A stretch of 64,000 nt of DNA. Source: Trogon surrucura. Lineage: Eukaryota; Chordata; Aves; Trogoniformes; Trogonidae. Shown piece by piece: positions 1-11,486 of this stretch (position 1 is its first letter; every line of letters begins with the position of its first letter). The notes under the pieces were generated by a model. It was not told the origin of the DNA. It searched no databases and saw nothing but the letters and a program-made list of their open reading frames with translations. The stretch is from NCBI GenBank assembly GCA_020746105.1, contig CM036631.1, forward strand, positions 12,710,558 to 12,774,557. The letters run 5' to 3'. The position numbers and the translations under genes were made by a program.

Positions 1-1150
1 CTGTCCTGTATTTCACTCCTACAAAGCAGTACTTTGACCTAATTTCCTAATGCAGCGCTTTCATGTGTAATCCCAGTCACATATGCATTCACAGACTGCT
101 GTTTCCTGGCTAAGTACGTCTAGGGGATCCTGGAGGATGCTTTAAACGAGCAAATTCAGTGAGATTTGCAATTATATACCTCTAACTCGGGGATTAGCTC
201 TGAAGACTGAAAAGTAAGTCAACTTCTTGAGAGAACTCTATTTTAGAAGCCTAAATAAAGACACTTCAGATCAGAAGCGTGGTTTGTTTGCCTTCTGGTT
301 TGAGGCAATCCTCAGCCATAAACATACGGTTAAGGTTCAAGAAAAATATAATATTAGGAAAGATATGATTAACATCAGGTCTGCATTTCTCTAAAGATCT
401 ACTGCTCTGTCTCCCTTTACTTCTCTGAACTGCACTGAGCAGAAACAGAAGATATGTTTTATTTCCCTCTTCAAGGCCACTGTTATCCCCCAGCAAACTT
501 TTGGCATTGGCCTCTGCAGAGCCTTGTGTACAGTGACAGAATGGAGAAACAGTTCCTCTGCTGCTGGGAAGAGCCATGAACAGCTGTTCTTCTGGTATTT
601 TTGCCTTCATTACAAGGCTTCAAATTGCATCAGAATGCATCCGCTAGTCATTTTTTAAGCCTTATTGCCAATTCCTTACGTCTTTTCCAAACACATGATC
701 TGAAAGAGCAATTGGAGGGAGAGTGGCAATATTCTCTGGTTCATTATAATCAGATTTCTTTCTTTCCAATTCTTCTATTGATTAGAACTATGATGCACAC
801 ACATTAAAACAGCAGACTTCCACTTGTGTATCTATAGTTTTGGTTTTTTTCTCTGTATTACGGAGTGATTTATTTGTGTTTATGTTGCACTCCTTGTGGC
901 ATATGGCCTCTACAAATGTTGTAGCTTAGAATGGGGCACACTACAACTGACCTGCTTAAAGAGCTGTATTTGTTTCAAAATGAACTCTGTACCTATTTTT
1001 AATTTCATCGTTCTCTACTCTCAATAAAAAAGCTTTATGTTACTTGATCTACCTTGCTTTATTTACACTCATGCAAATGAAACAAACATGCTTCGTTGTC
1101 GTATCCAGAACACCTTTCTAAGTGCCCGTGATTTACTTCTGCAAGAATTC
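1..1150. other. AT-rich non-coding stretch upstream of CpG island 1
   Basis: No convincing coding exon is visible. The last 150 bases before about 1045 read like the end of a 3' untranslated region: T-rich sequence, then an AATAAA hexamer at 1023-1028 followed by T/G-bearing sequence. The short open frames on both strands have no recognisable domain and are treated as chance. Confidence 0.5.
1023..1028 (+). terminator. Candidate polyadenylation signal (AATAAA)
   Basis: A canonical AATAAA hexamer sits in U-rich context, about 170 bases before a CpG island begins. That spacing is typical of an upstream plus-strand gene ending just before the next promoter. AATAAA is common by chance in AT-rich DNA, so 3'-end sequencing is needed to confirm it. 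Confidence 0.25.
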
Positions 1151-1369
1151 ATCCTGACAAAGATACCCGAACGCAAACCGAAGAACCCCCGTCGCGTTAC
1201 CGTCGCTCCGAGTAGCAGATTCAAAACCGGCTTTTATCGCTGTGCCACGGCACAGCCCATCCCGCCCGGAGCCCAACCTCCGCCTCGCTCTCTGCTCGGA
1301 CGGGCAACCCAGAAACAAACCGATCTCCCACCCCCGCGCCCAACGCTCCAGCTCCAGAGCCGGGCGCTC

Positions 1370-1393
1370 GGGGCAGGGCCGGGCCGGGCCGGG
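1370..1393 (+). other. G-quadruplex motif
   Basis: Five runs of at least three G are separated by two-base loops (CA, then CC three times). This satisfies the standard G3+N1-7 quadruplex pattern. It lies about 100 bases upstream of the X-box/CCAAT cluster, a common position for promoter quadruplexes. Confidence 0.5.
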
Positions 1394-1488
1394 AGAGCGC
1401 CGGGCGGCCCCTCCGCACCTCCTGGGGCCGGGGCCGGCTCCCGCCGCCCGCTGACGCGCGGGGCTCTCGGCGGCCGCCGCGGCTCCCG

Positions 1489-1503
1489 GTAGCTTATGGC
1501 AAC
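1489..1503 (+). promoter_or_regulatory. RFX X-box-like site in CpG island 1
   Basis: The site GTAGCT-TAT-GGCAAC fits the RFX X-box pattern (GTNRCC, 0-3 bases, RGYAAC) with one mismatch in the left half and a perfect right half. A CCAAT box follows at 1511-1515 and a YY1-like ATGGCGGC at 1561-1568, so 80 bases hold three promoter-type motifs. RFX2/RFX3 sites of this kind are typical of ciliary gene promoters; RFX1 and RFX5 use the same motif elsewhere. Confidence 0.45.
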
Positions 1504-1510
1504 GGCGGAG

Positions 1511-1515
1511 CCAAT
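1511..1515 (+). promoter_or_regulatory. CCAAT box
   Basis: CCAAT lies 7 bases after the X-box-like site within the CpG island. X-box plus CCAAT (NF-Y) proximity is a known promoter arrangement. The motif is short, so the support comes from its position. Confidence 0.35.
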
Positions 1516-1560
1516 GGCAGCCGCCCGCCGGGCGCTGCCATGGCGATCCCGCTCCTCGCC

Positions 1561-1568
1561 ATGGCGGC
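1561..1568 (+). promoter_or_regulatory. YY1-like ATGGCGGC element
   Basis: The sequence GCC-ATGGCGGC matches the core of the YY1 motif, which is often found at or just after transcription starts in CpG-island promoters. A second ATGGCGA lies 21 bases upstream. If functional, it would place a transcription start near 1530-1570 on the plus strand. Confidence 0.35.
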
Positions 1569-2756
1569 ACCGCCGGCCGCCGCTCCGCGCCGGCGAAACG
1601 GGAGCCCGGGCGCTGCCCGGCCCCGCCGCGCCCCCGCTCCCCGCCCCGCTCTCGGCGACGCCCAGCGGGAAGGAGCCGCGGGCACCCGTCAACACCCGGC
1701 GGGGCCGGGGACCCGTGGCCGAGCGGGGCGACGGCCGCCACCGACCGCGCAGCTGCCCGGCCCGGCGGCGGGATGCCAGTGGCGGAGGCGGGGAGGGAAG
1801 CTCTCCCGCTACGGAGCGAGCGCGGCTCTCCCGCGGCGCTGCCGCCCTCCGCCGGCCTGACAGCTCTCCCCGGAGACCAGCCCCGAACTTAGCGGAGCGG
1901 GACCCGCCCGAAGTTGGGAGGCGGGAACGGAGCCCCGGCTCCGAGAGCGGCCGGCACGGGGCTGGCCCGCGACCCGTTCCCCGCGGCGGGACCCACCGCG
2001 CCCCGGGCAGGGTCCGGCCGCCCCGGCGCCGCCGCGGAAGCACGGGGTGCGGCGGCGACTCCCCGAGAAGCAGCGGCTCCAGCACGGGAGCATCCCCGGT
2101 CCCTCCGGCCATGCCTGCACCGCTCTGCCCCCCGGAGGGTCCCCCCCCCTACCTGTAAGGGATCCAGTCCGCCTGGTGCCTTGAAGTCATCTCTCCCCGG
2201 CGACGCTGCCCGGAGCCGAGGAGAGGGACGCGGCCGCTGTTGCCCGAGTCGAAACCCGCCACGGCGCGGGCAGCATCCTCCGTCCGGGGCGGGGGCGGAC
2301 GGCGCGCCGGTTACCCCGGCAGCGGCCGCAGAAACATCCTCCCGGGGAGGGCTCCCAGCGGCGGGCCGGGCTGCATGGAGAGGGGGGCGGCCGGGGGCAG
2401 CGGGAGGCGGCTCCCAGCCCTTCCTCCCTGCCCGGAGCGGCGGCGGAGCCGGGCACCGGAGAGGGGGAGGGAGGGGGCGGAGGAAGGGCCGGTTGCAAGG
2501 CAGGGAAAGGCAGGGCAGACACGCCGCGTCCCCGCTGCCGCTACCCGCCCGCCCCCCCGCTGCTGCTGCCGCTGCCGCCGCGCTGAGGCATCGCCCGGGC
2601 GAGGCGGGCCGGGCCGGGCCCGCCCCTGCCCCGTCAGCCGCGCCGCCACTGACTCACGGCCGGCGCGCGGCCCGGCACTGGGCATGTGCGGGCGCCGCGG
2701 CCCGCGAGGGACGCGCGCGGCTCGGCGGAGCTCGCGCCGCCTCCGCCGCGGGCGAC

Positions 2757-2799
2757 GGCCGCGCCCTGAGGCGGGAAAAGGGCCGCGCCCTGAGGCGGG
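2757..2799 (+). repeat. 24-bp period tandem duplication in CpG island 1
   Basis: The 19-base block GGCCGCGCCCTGAGGCGGG occurs at 2757-2775 and again at 2781-2799, separated by AAAAG. The copies are identical, suggesting a recent local duplication or a small variable-number repeat. Each copy contains a GC-box-like GGCGGG. Confidence 0.8.
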
Positions 2800-2870
2800 C
2801 GGGGAGCCCGGGCAGCCCAGCGAGAGGTGCGAGGAGAGCTCAGCCTGCGCGTAGGCTCGGGTCGGTCCAG

Positions 2871-5800
2871 CCCTAGCGACAAAATGTGTAGATTTCAGCA
2901 ACTCGGCACAAAATGGCTGAGGAGCCACAGCCTGGGGTCTGTCGGTAAAAGCTTAACGCAGCCCTTACGAGAAGGGGGGTGTTGCCGGGTGGCTGATGTG
3001 GGCCTGGGCCCTCGCAGTCGCGTAAAGGCGCTGGGACAGGGTGATGGCAGCCCACCTCCGGCGGCCCGCCTCTGCTGGGCCTGGCATAGCCACCCGCAGC
3101 TCTCCTGGTGAAGCTGGGGCTGGGGCTGAGGCTGGCTGGCAGCAGAGCCCCAGCCCAGACTTGCTACACCAAGGTCTTACAGGCCACCGTCTGCTCACCC
3201 TGGCCAGACCCACTCTGCACCCACAGCAGAAGTGAAGGCCGTTTATGTTTTATAGCATAAAACCCAAAGAGACAGTATTGTAATTCAGCAAATTAAAAAC
3301 AGAATGAAGGAGATACTTTTTCACGCAGCAGAACGGCATGGTAGAGTTCCCTTCCAAAGGCCATGGCTGAGGCCAGAAAGCCAGCAAGAATCACCAGGAG
3401 ATGGCATGCTTAACAGTAACCGTAGCATAAAGTATTGCAAGTCTGATTTGGTTTAGAGCGAGGAACACAAATTTAAACATTTTTCCAGAAGTCAAAATGA
3501 GATCTACCTCTAAGGAAGTATTACCTCGCATCCTTGTGGATAAGATCGTTTGCTGCTTTCTTGACCAGCATCACACACTGGCATTGACTGGCCTCAGTTC
3601 CAGGCGCACACAACCTGGACCAGTAAAGTGAGGGGCTTCACCCCCACCCAGCGGTGTTATTAGCGTGAGGAGGCAGCTGCAGGGAGAGATCTCATCACCT
3701 GGTACTAAGCTGCATGGTTTTTAAGCATACCCATTTACTGAGGCTGCTGGAGAAAAGAAAGGAAAGGCAAAATCTAGAAGAGTTTCATGTCTTCAGAGTC
3801 AAAAGCTCTCAAGACTGGTGATTAGAATATCTAATTTCAAAAACCCATAAGTGTAGTCTGATAGATCAGCTGATACACAGACATCAAAAGATCCCTTGGA
3901 AGCTTTCTGTGATATGGAATACGGAAGTGTTTTACAGTCATTTAAACCATCCAAGACCATATCTGTGTTAACAAATACAAGGCGTACAGGATTACTAGAT
4001 GTTCAAAATGGGATACTGTCAGGGTGTCCTGGAAGGTGGGGTTGCCTGGAGCGTAATGTCTGTCTAGGGAGAGCTGATGCAGAGAAGAAGAAACATCAGG
4101 AAAATTGTACATGAAGAAGATGAAAACAATTCTGATATTTTATCTGCTTTTTTAGGGTTTGTTTATGCCCTCAACTTCTTCCTCATCCTCTTCCACTCTG
4201 ATTCTCCCTCATCCGTTTACCATCTTGGGTCTCTTGCTTTTGTATTGCCTTACTCCTCAGCTTTGATTCTTTCACCCTGGCGACGCTCAGCCGCCATTCC
4301 TGAAGCTGATGGGCTGAGCAGAGAGGTTAATACCAGCCCTCTGCAGCTGGTAGCGTTAAGAGCACAGTTACTGCACAGCTCTAACTCCCAGCAAGGTCCC
4401 AACTGACTGCTGTACTATGGATGTCACTCTGCTTTGTCTACATGACACACAGAGCTAATTCTGAATGACAGGGAAGAGTTAAAGGGAAATCCTTGCCAGG
4501 AAGATGACCAAGGTGTTCATTTTGCTGTGTAACAAGCCTCAAGATTGCCCTTGAGGTACAGATCCATTCACTGACATTTCTAATAATTTTCAGTAGCTCA
4601 GGGAAGACCTGGTTTTTGCAGGTGCCAGTTTGCCCAAGTACTGCCTCAACAAAAACTAAGTACCAGCATGTAACAAATAACCCTTACATGTAATGATGAT
4701 TTCTAGATGCTATCTGGAAAGAGAATTGTACTTCTCAAAAGCCATACTTAATTAATTTCAGATACCAGCCTGATGGACAAGGTAGTCTGTTAGAAAACCA
4801 GTGCTTTAAAGGTTTGATGATGGATATGAGAAATATGGAAAATGACAACATCGATACAAACCAAGCTTTTCCACTGCCAAACAGGTCTCACTGAGCACCG
4901 TCTATAGTGTGCGACCTTTCCAATTATTTCTATTTTGTCCTCTATGTAAAATAAGTGTCCTACTAATACTTTTTTTTTTTGTTGAGATGATGAATAATAC
5001 AACACAACTATCTAACAGTTGAAAACACCTGCATTTGCAACTGAAAGCCTCCTGGCAAACAGGCTAGAGAGCAAGACATCAAAGCAGTAGGACTCTGTTG
5101 AAAGGGTTGGGAGAACCTAAGCAAGCAGTAAAATAAGAAACTGATGTAAGCTTTTTCCTAAATGTACAGATTAATAACTTTTAAAAGTCTAATTTCCCAT
5201 GATGGTGTGATTAATTTCTTATGATTTAGCCTATGAAAAAAAAATAATCAAGTGGTAAATGTACACACTGATTTGGAAGAAGTGGACAGAGTATCTTTTA
5301 TAGAGAGGTTTTTATCTCTCTCTATTCCTGTTGTTCTTCTTTCTAGAGCCACTGTTGCTTCTGCACTAGTGAGCATGGACTGCTCAGAACTTGTGTGCTA
5401 CAGGTAGAAAGGTGTGTGTATGTGTTGTGTGGCCACTCTGGTAGGCTGGGGATCTGTACTGAATTAAATTCCTGTCTCATTTGCCCTTTTTGCTGACCTG
5501 AAAGAAGATTGATTTTAGAAAAAGTATAGAGTAATGAACATACGTTTTCTTATTTGCAGACCCATCATGGTTTTGTGCTGTGGTGTAACACACGTCCTAA
5601 CTCTCAGTCCTAATCCATTCATAAAACATCCAAGACATTAATTCCATGTTTACTTTTTAGGTCTTCTAAAAGGGTAAAAGCTGGTCGTTTGTTGCCTCTA
5701 GATCAGCTCAAGCATAGTGCAGAGCACACTTCTATTTGGCATTTTAAATCTTACAATAGCACAAACAGGACAGATTTGGCATAAATGTGTAAGGATTCTG

Positions 5801-7820
5801 GGTTTTCCTTTACTGGCTTGGACATCACTAATTTTAAGCTCCATATGACAAAGGATAGGGATGTGTTTGTGCTGGCATAACTACAGAAGTGGTTGTGTTT
5901 AGATTTTTCCATTCTAATATATCTAAAATCAAGCTATCAGCTTTCAAGTAAAACCATGCCAGATAAAACTTATCCGCATTCATTACAAACGTAGAATTCC
6001 TAACAAAGTTCATGAACTTTTATGTATAAAGCTCAGATCAGTTGTGAGTGTATCTAGGATATTTTGTTTGTTTGAAAATCAATCGGTGCAGCTAACCAGG
6101 ACCAGATGCAAAAGCTGAGTTTTTGAGCTGAAATTCCACAAGTTCAGTGGATTTCTTCCCAAGAAGTGAGATCTGGAGCTTGTTGAAACAAATTCAGAAT
6201 AAAGTCCAGGGATGATAGGAATGGCATTAAAACTTTCACAGATCAACAAGAAGAAACTGCTTACCAAAAAGAAAGTGAATAAAATTAACCCCCTGAATGG
6301 CAGTTTTAGCCACAAATATTTCATTAACACCAAAGAATGATAGAGATAATTCTGCTCATTGTTGTGGGCTTTGGATGAGGCTTATGCCAAGTTCACTGTC
6401 CCTGTACCTTAAAAAGAAAGAAGCCCAGCTTAAACCTTGTTTCCATACTAAGAAAAAAAGGCTTTATTTTTGATAACCCAATTCCAACTATAACAAGAAA
6501 ATGTTGTGGTGGAGGTAAACAATTTGGAGATGAAACTCAGGGAAGGAAACAAATTTATATGGGAAAGATTTATTGCAGCCTTTACATGGTTGATCTTCTT
6601 CATCTCTCCATGAAAGCTCACTTTTCCCTTATTGTATTTCATCTATTCTCATTCCAATAAGTACATTTCTCTTTTTTTATTATGATGCCGTGAAGCATAA
6701 ATACTGATCGGTATCACACTGAAATAAAATCTATTCTGCAATAACAGAATAGAGTTCCCTTGCCACCAAGAGTGATTTTTTACTTCACTTTGAACTTGCC
6801 TAGCTCCACTGAGATCATCTCTAATAAGAGCATTTTTACAATTAACATCAAGCTGACACCTACATCTACATATTCCTATAAAATAAACAAGTATGAGAAA
6901 ATGTTAACTTTTGAGGAGTGAAAGTTGTTGAGCTCCCTTTGCCAACACTAGAAATCAAACCTTGGACACCACTGTCCCGGGGTTTGCCACTGGTGACCTG
7001 CTTTCAACGCCTGCTAACTAAGTTTTGAGGGATCCTGTAACCAAACACTTAGCATCTTGCAAAATCTTGCACTGGATATGTCCAATACTCTGATTCTTCA
7101 CTGTAAGTAGCAAACCCTGTTACTAAGGTGAGAACAAAGTCTCTCACACAGAGACAGACTAATATATGTGGCTGCTATACATAAAGTCACTGAAACTTGA
7201 GTAAGAAACTAGTATAATCATAATTAGAGCTCCTGTCATCTTTGGAACTGCTATCCCACTGAACACTCATCTAAATCCAGTGGGATCAATAGAAGTGGAT
7301 TCTGCTATATACACCCTTCAAGTTCCCCATTTTATTGCCCTGTAACATTATTCCTACATCCCAATATCTAAAATGATTGTTCATGGGGGATGACTTTTCC
7401 TATGATAATGCTTAAATACAAAATTGGATAATCTTACCCCATTTCAGCATACTATTTCACATAGGTTTTGCTTTTGAAGGTTTCTTTTCCCTTTGAAGGG
7501 GAAAAGAAAATTATTATAAAACCAAATTTTACACAGTAATCTCACTCTCAACTCTTGCAGCGACGCTTTTTTTGAACTTTTCTGAACGATTCACACTATT
7601 TACATGTCACTCAAGGCAGTTAGAATACCAAATCAAAAAGACACATTTGCAAAAAGGCGCCCCTGAAACAGAGTAGACATTTCTCCTATAAAACAAGTCT
7701 AAATTCATAGCAAACCAAATGCCATTTTACTGCCCATGAAAATTACAAGACACTTTTTGTTTGTTTGTCCCTTCTAAGACTCAAGAGTAGCTTTCAATTC
7801 TGACTCCTTTTTTTTTCAGG
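2871..7820. other. Unique non-coding sequence, island shore and beyond
   Basis: Sequence up to about 3240 is still moderately GC-rich (island shore). From there to 7820 it is AT-rich with scattered homopolymer runs. Open frames are short and without recognisable domains. The only local structure noted is a hairpin at 7481-7509. Confidence 0.5.
7481..7509. other. Inverted repeat, 11-bp arms
   Basis: TTTCTTTTCCC at 7481-7491 is the exact reverse complement of GGGAAAAGAAA at 7499-7509, with a 7-base loop. The arms are purine/pyrimidine biased, so this could be a slippage product. No gene end is visible next to it. Confidence 0.6.
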
Positions 7821-7829
7821 GACTTGCAG

Positions 7830-8240
7830 GCTGGGTGGCAATGGAAGGCATCTCTGGAGCTTATCTTGTCCAAGCCCTCTGCCTAGAGCCAAGACCAACT
7901 ACAGCAGGTTCTCAGAGCTGTGTTCAGGCAAGCTTTGATTATCTCCAAGAACAGAGACTCTGCAACTTCTCTGGGCAGCCTGTGCTGCTGTTGGACCAGT
8001 CACAGTGAAAAGTCTTATGTCTAAATGGAATTTCCTGTATTTCAGTTTGTGCCCGTTACTCATTTTGTTCCTCTGAGCTAAGATGCATCGTTCTGCACTC
8101 AGTCAACAAGAAGGGAACATATTTCATCTCCCTTTGTTGGCATGGCAAGACCAGAGGACCCTCAAGTGTCCTCTCAGGCTCTTCCAGCTCACACTGGCAT
8201 GTCTTAGCCTGCTGAAAGGATAAACCCCAAACTCTTCATG
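7830..8240 (-). mobile_element. CR1 LINE 3' fragment (antisense on plus strand)
   Basis: The plus strand reads as the complement of the CR1 3' region. Recognisable stretches include GGAAGGCATCTCTGGAGCTT, TCTCCAAGAACAGAGACTC, CTTCTCTGGGCAGCCTGTG, and GGAATTTCCTGTATTTCAG followed by TTTGTGCCCGTTACTC. The element therefore points left. Its 3' tail, expected near 7830, lacks a clear 8-bp repeat, and many substitutions and small gaps show an old 5'-truncated copy. CR1 is the dominant LINE of birds and other sauropsids. The left-hand boundary near 8240 is approximate. Confidence 0.85.
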
Positions 8241-9000
8241 TTAAACAGTCTTTCCTTTGCAGCATTGTGAGTAGACAACTGTACTTAACACTGCAAAACC
8301 TCAGCATTAATCTGAAGCTAAGTACAACCTTCATAACTGTTCTGTAACAGCATGCATAGGCAGTACTTCCTGGTAATGTATATCAAAAAAAAATTCCATT
8401 GAAATTATAGCTCTAAAATTGTCTACTCCAGATGAGGATATAGTTTTAAATGTTCACACTTAGCTATTGGGAAGCTAAACAAAAAAAACAAATAAAATGC
8501 TATCTAATCTCAGAGATGTTTCCAACTCAGACATGCCCTATCTGCTCTTAAAAACTGTTAACTTCACCTGACAGTGAGCCAGAAAATTTAAATGCTCCCT
8601 GCAGAACTTGTAAGTAGAACCAGAAATGCTCTGCCCCAGGTGTTCATTTGGAACATCATGATAATGGCCTTCTCACTTCATACTCTTTAGATTTCCTCTT
8701 CCATCAAACATGATTACTCAAAGAAGTCAGTTTATTTTTAAAAAAGAAAAAAAAACCCCACAAGTTTTGAAAGAATTATTGTTGTATTACACTTTAGCAC
8801 AGAGGCAATTACATCACTGTACAAGGGAAACAGACTTGAATGTTTTTCTTGAATTCAAAGCAGCTAGCTTTAGAATAGCTGAGCATTTTTATAACTAATA
8901 AAACTTTTCAAAAGGAGCAGGAGTAAGTATTCAGATGGCTGGTTTTCTGCTCCCTTTCCAATAGAATGTGTTAAAGATATTTGAGCTTGCGATGCAAACA
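8241..9000. other. Unique AT-rich non-coding sequence
   Basis: No gene or recognisable repeat is seen. Poly(A) runs occur near 8386 and 8745. Confidence 0.5.
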
Positions 9001-9560
9001 CCTGATTTTCCTTCAGAATTTATGCAACTTATTAGCTTGACTTACTGTAATCATCTGCACTTCTGGCCGATATATGACACTGTTAATAATATGACTGCTT
9101 TACATCATCTTTGTAATGCGATAAAACGCCGCATTCACGCTTAGAGTTGATAAACTGAGGCAAGAGCTAGATTATTTAGTTTGCCTAAAGCTATAGAAAG
9201 TCTCTGGACAAGCTAGGAATTCATCAGTTGATCTTCACCGAAACATCCATCTACAGCGCACACGAATTGTATTCTGGGTACCGTGTGCCAAGTGCTTTCC
9301 AAGTCCTCCACATTCGCCAGTACCAGGACGGGATGTGAGTGCATTGCTTACTCAGTGTTTCCCTGAATTACAATCTAATGCAACTGGTAATAATTTCAAG
9401 TATACGGGCAGACTAAATTAACTTAAGCAGCTGGCTGAGAATTTCTGTTTGCAAGGGCTATTAATGTTATTGATTTCACTACACCATTTTTTCCACTTTA
9501 CCTCAGTAGATGGCTGAAGCTGTGGCCAAATAGTTCTACATGAGCTAAATGTGAGACTGT
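9000..9560. promoter_or_regulatory. Candidate conserved non-coding element containing a SINE remnant
   Basis: The block has balanced base composition, several intact CpGs outside an island (for example near 9120-9140 and 9240-9330) and dense TAAT/ATTA-type motifs. This texture is common in developmental enhancers. It contains a MIR-like SINE at 9146-9233, so an ancient SINE may have been co-opted. Conservation cannot be measured here; alignment to other birds and mammals would settle it. Confidence 0.25.
9146..9233 (-). mobile_element. MIR/CORE-SINE remnant (antisense)
   Basis: The plus strand contains GATAAACTGAGGCAAGAG, then TAGTTTGCCTAAAGCTATAG and GCTAGGAATTCATC. These follow the order of the complement of MIR (aaactgaggc, acttgcccaaggtcac, gagctgggaattcaaccc). 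It is heavily diverged, as expected for a family that stopped moving long before birds arose. Confidence 0.6.
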
Positions 9561-9612
9561 GTTCAATAACCTGTTACAGCCTACAGCACCTTTTTTTTTT
9601 CCTATCTTTTAG

Positions 9613-9936
9613 CATATTCTTATAAAATGCTGTTTATCAAGTTGTCAGTTTAACAGATACTTGCTGGGCAGCTCCCAGCTTCCACTGGCGAGTGTCAGAG
9701 CAGTTTCTTTTTGACTGGCGAAGAGGTAGCTCCCAACGTGGGCAGTCGGGCACTCCCTGCAGCCTGGGGGTCTCCGTGGGCTCATCGCGCAAGTCCCTGT
9801 GCAGCCCAGCATCCACCTCCAGCACCTTCCCACCCACCCTTGGCGGGGCCCCCCAGGAGCTCCAGATGGTCCTGTCTGACTGCACATTTGCCAGCCCCTC
9901 TGAAAGGCAGCACCTGAAGGGTCTGGCGTGAAGCAG
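9613..9936 (+). other. Candidate GC-rich exon with strong splice sites
   Basis: A textbook acceptor precedes it: ten T, then CCTATCTTTTAG ending at 9612. A textbook donor follows: AAGCAG/GTAAGG, with GT at 9937-9938. Between them most of the sequence is clearly more GC-rich than its surroundings. The 324-base segment is not open in any frame from end to end, but from 9692 a plus frame stays open for 79 codons and stops just before the donor, with no recognisable domain. It could be a non-coding RNA exon or an untranslated exon. Strong splice-site pairs do arise by chance in 64 kb, so RNA evidence is needed. Confidence 0.3.
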
Positions 9937-10039
9937 GTAAGGTCCCACCACCTCAGAGCAGAGGGAACCTGCATCAGGCCAGACCCTGCTGTGCTGCAGC
10001 CTTCAGCACAACAATTTTATTCAGCATGGGAGAAGCTAA

Positions 10040-10170
10040 TGCTGAATTATTAACAGTTCTGTGAGAACTGTATCAGCTACATCTGGCAGACCATGAGCAC
10101 GTTTACATCATTAATGTCATCGGTGATTTGAGCAGAGTCCGCTCACGAGCAAGTACAAATCAAAGCAGTT
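10040..10170. promoter_or_regulatory. Candidate regulatory block with inverted repeat
   Basis: CAGTTCT (10054-10060) and AGAACTG (10064-10070) form a perfect inverted repeat with spacer GTG, within TAAT-rich sequence. It resembles a steroid-receptor-type half-site pair, but the halves are everted relative to a classical glucocorticoid element. Function is inferred from texture only. Confidence 0.2.
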
Positions 10171-11486
10171 GTGTTTTTTTCTGCAAAAAAGTTGGAGGAA
10201 CTATTGCTTCCAAAATACATTTCCTGGCAGCCAGACAGGAAGATAAGCTTTTAAAATTTTCCTTCTAGACATAAAATGGTAAGTATTTAAGCACCAATTA
10301 ATTGCTAAGCAAAATATATAGTTATCCCTTCAAAGAGCACTATGAAGAAAAGACAAATAATGCATTAAAGTAAAACTTTCACTTTAAAAAAAAATTTCTT
10401 CAAAGAGACTTATCTTGCATGGCAGAAGATAAGGCAAAGCCACATTTCTTATGGAATTTTGGGATAAGGATTAAAACGAAAGGAAAGTAAATCAAATAGT
10501 TTACATCTCTGTAGTAAATATTGTACAAAATTCTTAGTCTGTACAGATTTTCATACAAGAAGATGACTGTATGAAATCTGTCTTCTTCATTTTGCTTTGC
10601 ATAAACCAAACTTCTTTTTGGCCTCTCAGACCCTTTTCAGACATCATCTACTTTCTCATTCAGTAATTGCTAATTTGACTCCTTGGGATTTCTTCACACC
10701 TTATCAATGATAGTTCCATGCTCTTCTTCTAAGCCAAATCCTGCTGCACCTTCCTTGCTCTGATCGCACATTTTGCCCCCTATCCTTCCAGTTGCATAGT
10801 AAGCTGGGTTCACGTGCTTGGTTTATTCATGTGCCAAACGTAGTTATTCAGGTCTGGATCCATAACATTAGTAACACAATTGTAACTACATCCTGCAGGC
10901 CCCCTTCAGGAGCAGCAGGTGATAAAGACAAACTGACTGAGAGCAGGGAGAATTCCAGATTCACCCAAAATGCATTATTTATGATTAAATCAAAATAAGA
11001 CTGTGAGATCAACGCAATGTTCCTTCAGCAAATGTGCAGATCCTGTACATGCTATGGAGAATGTGAAACCAGGCAGATGATCTGAATAAAAAAATACAAT
11101 TCATTCACTTAGAAATAGTTAAGGAAAATGTGGAAGCTTACTCACAGGCCTGAGAGATGAAAAGAGTAAAGGGCACAAGACAACTCAGGTTGTCAGAGTC
11201 TGTTACTGCCTTGCTGCTGGTGTCGCCCGCTGTTCCCATTCCTGCGTGAGTGACGTGGCAGTGTCTCAGTTACCTTTCTTCCTTTCATAGCTCGAGGTTT
11301 AGGTCTTCAGAAAGGGATTTTTACTGTCTCTGCGGGATTGCCCCACCTGCTCCTGGACAGCACAGTTAATCCCTGAGGGTCAGTACGCTTTGACTGGTAG
11401 ATAAGCAAGAAGGAAACCTGAGACAGGGAAGAAGCATAAAAGAGCTAGGAGGGGGAGAGTATTACAAAATGGAGTGGAAAACTAAC
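10171..11486. other. Unique non-coding sequence
   Basis: AT-rich with no recognisable exon or repeat. Sequence becomes more GC-balanced near 11200-11400, just before the purine satellite, without any visible gene. Confidence 0.5.

Larger units (their letters stand above)
1200..2870. promoter_or_regulatory. CpG island 1, probable promoter
   Basis: GC content and CpG frequency rise sharply at about 1190 and fall after about 2870, against AT-rich, CpG-poor flanks. The block holds repeated GGGGCGG-type GC boxes (for example near 2286), a CCAAT box, a YY1-like ATGGCGGC, an AP-1 consensus TGACTCA (2650-2656) and several G-runs. In vertebrates an island of this size usually marks a promoter and first exon. 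Direction is not settled, because splice-donor-like sequences occur on both strands: near 2153 on plus (CCT/GTAAGG), and near 2150 and 2965 on minus. Long open frames on both strands are expected from GC-rich DNA with few stop codons, and none shows a recognisable domain. Confidence 0.85.

Noticed and set aside
1133-2928. Several long overlapping frames on both strands, up to 320 codons
   Set aside because: They fall in CpG island 1, where GC-rich sequence lacks stops. The products are Arg/Pro/Ala/Gly-rich without domains, and frames on opposite strands cannot all be real. A short first-exon coding part cannot be excluded.
10054-10070. Glucocorticoid response element
   Set aside because: The half-sites are everted relative to the classical AGAACA-N3-TGTTCT order, so only an inverted repeat is reported.
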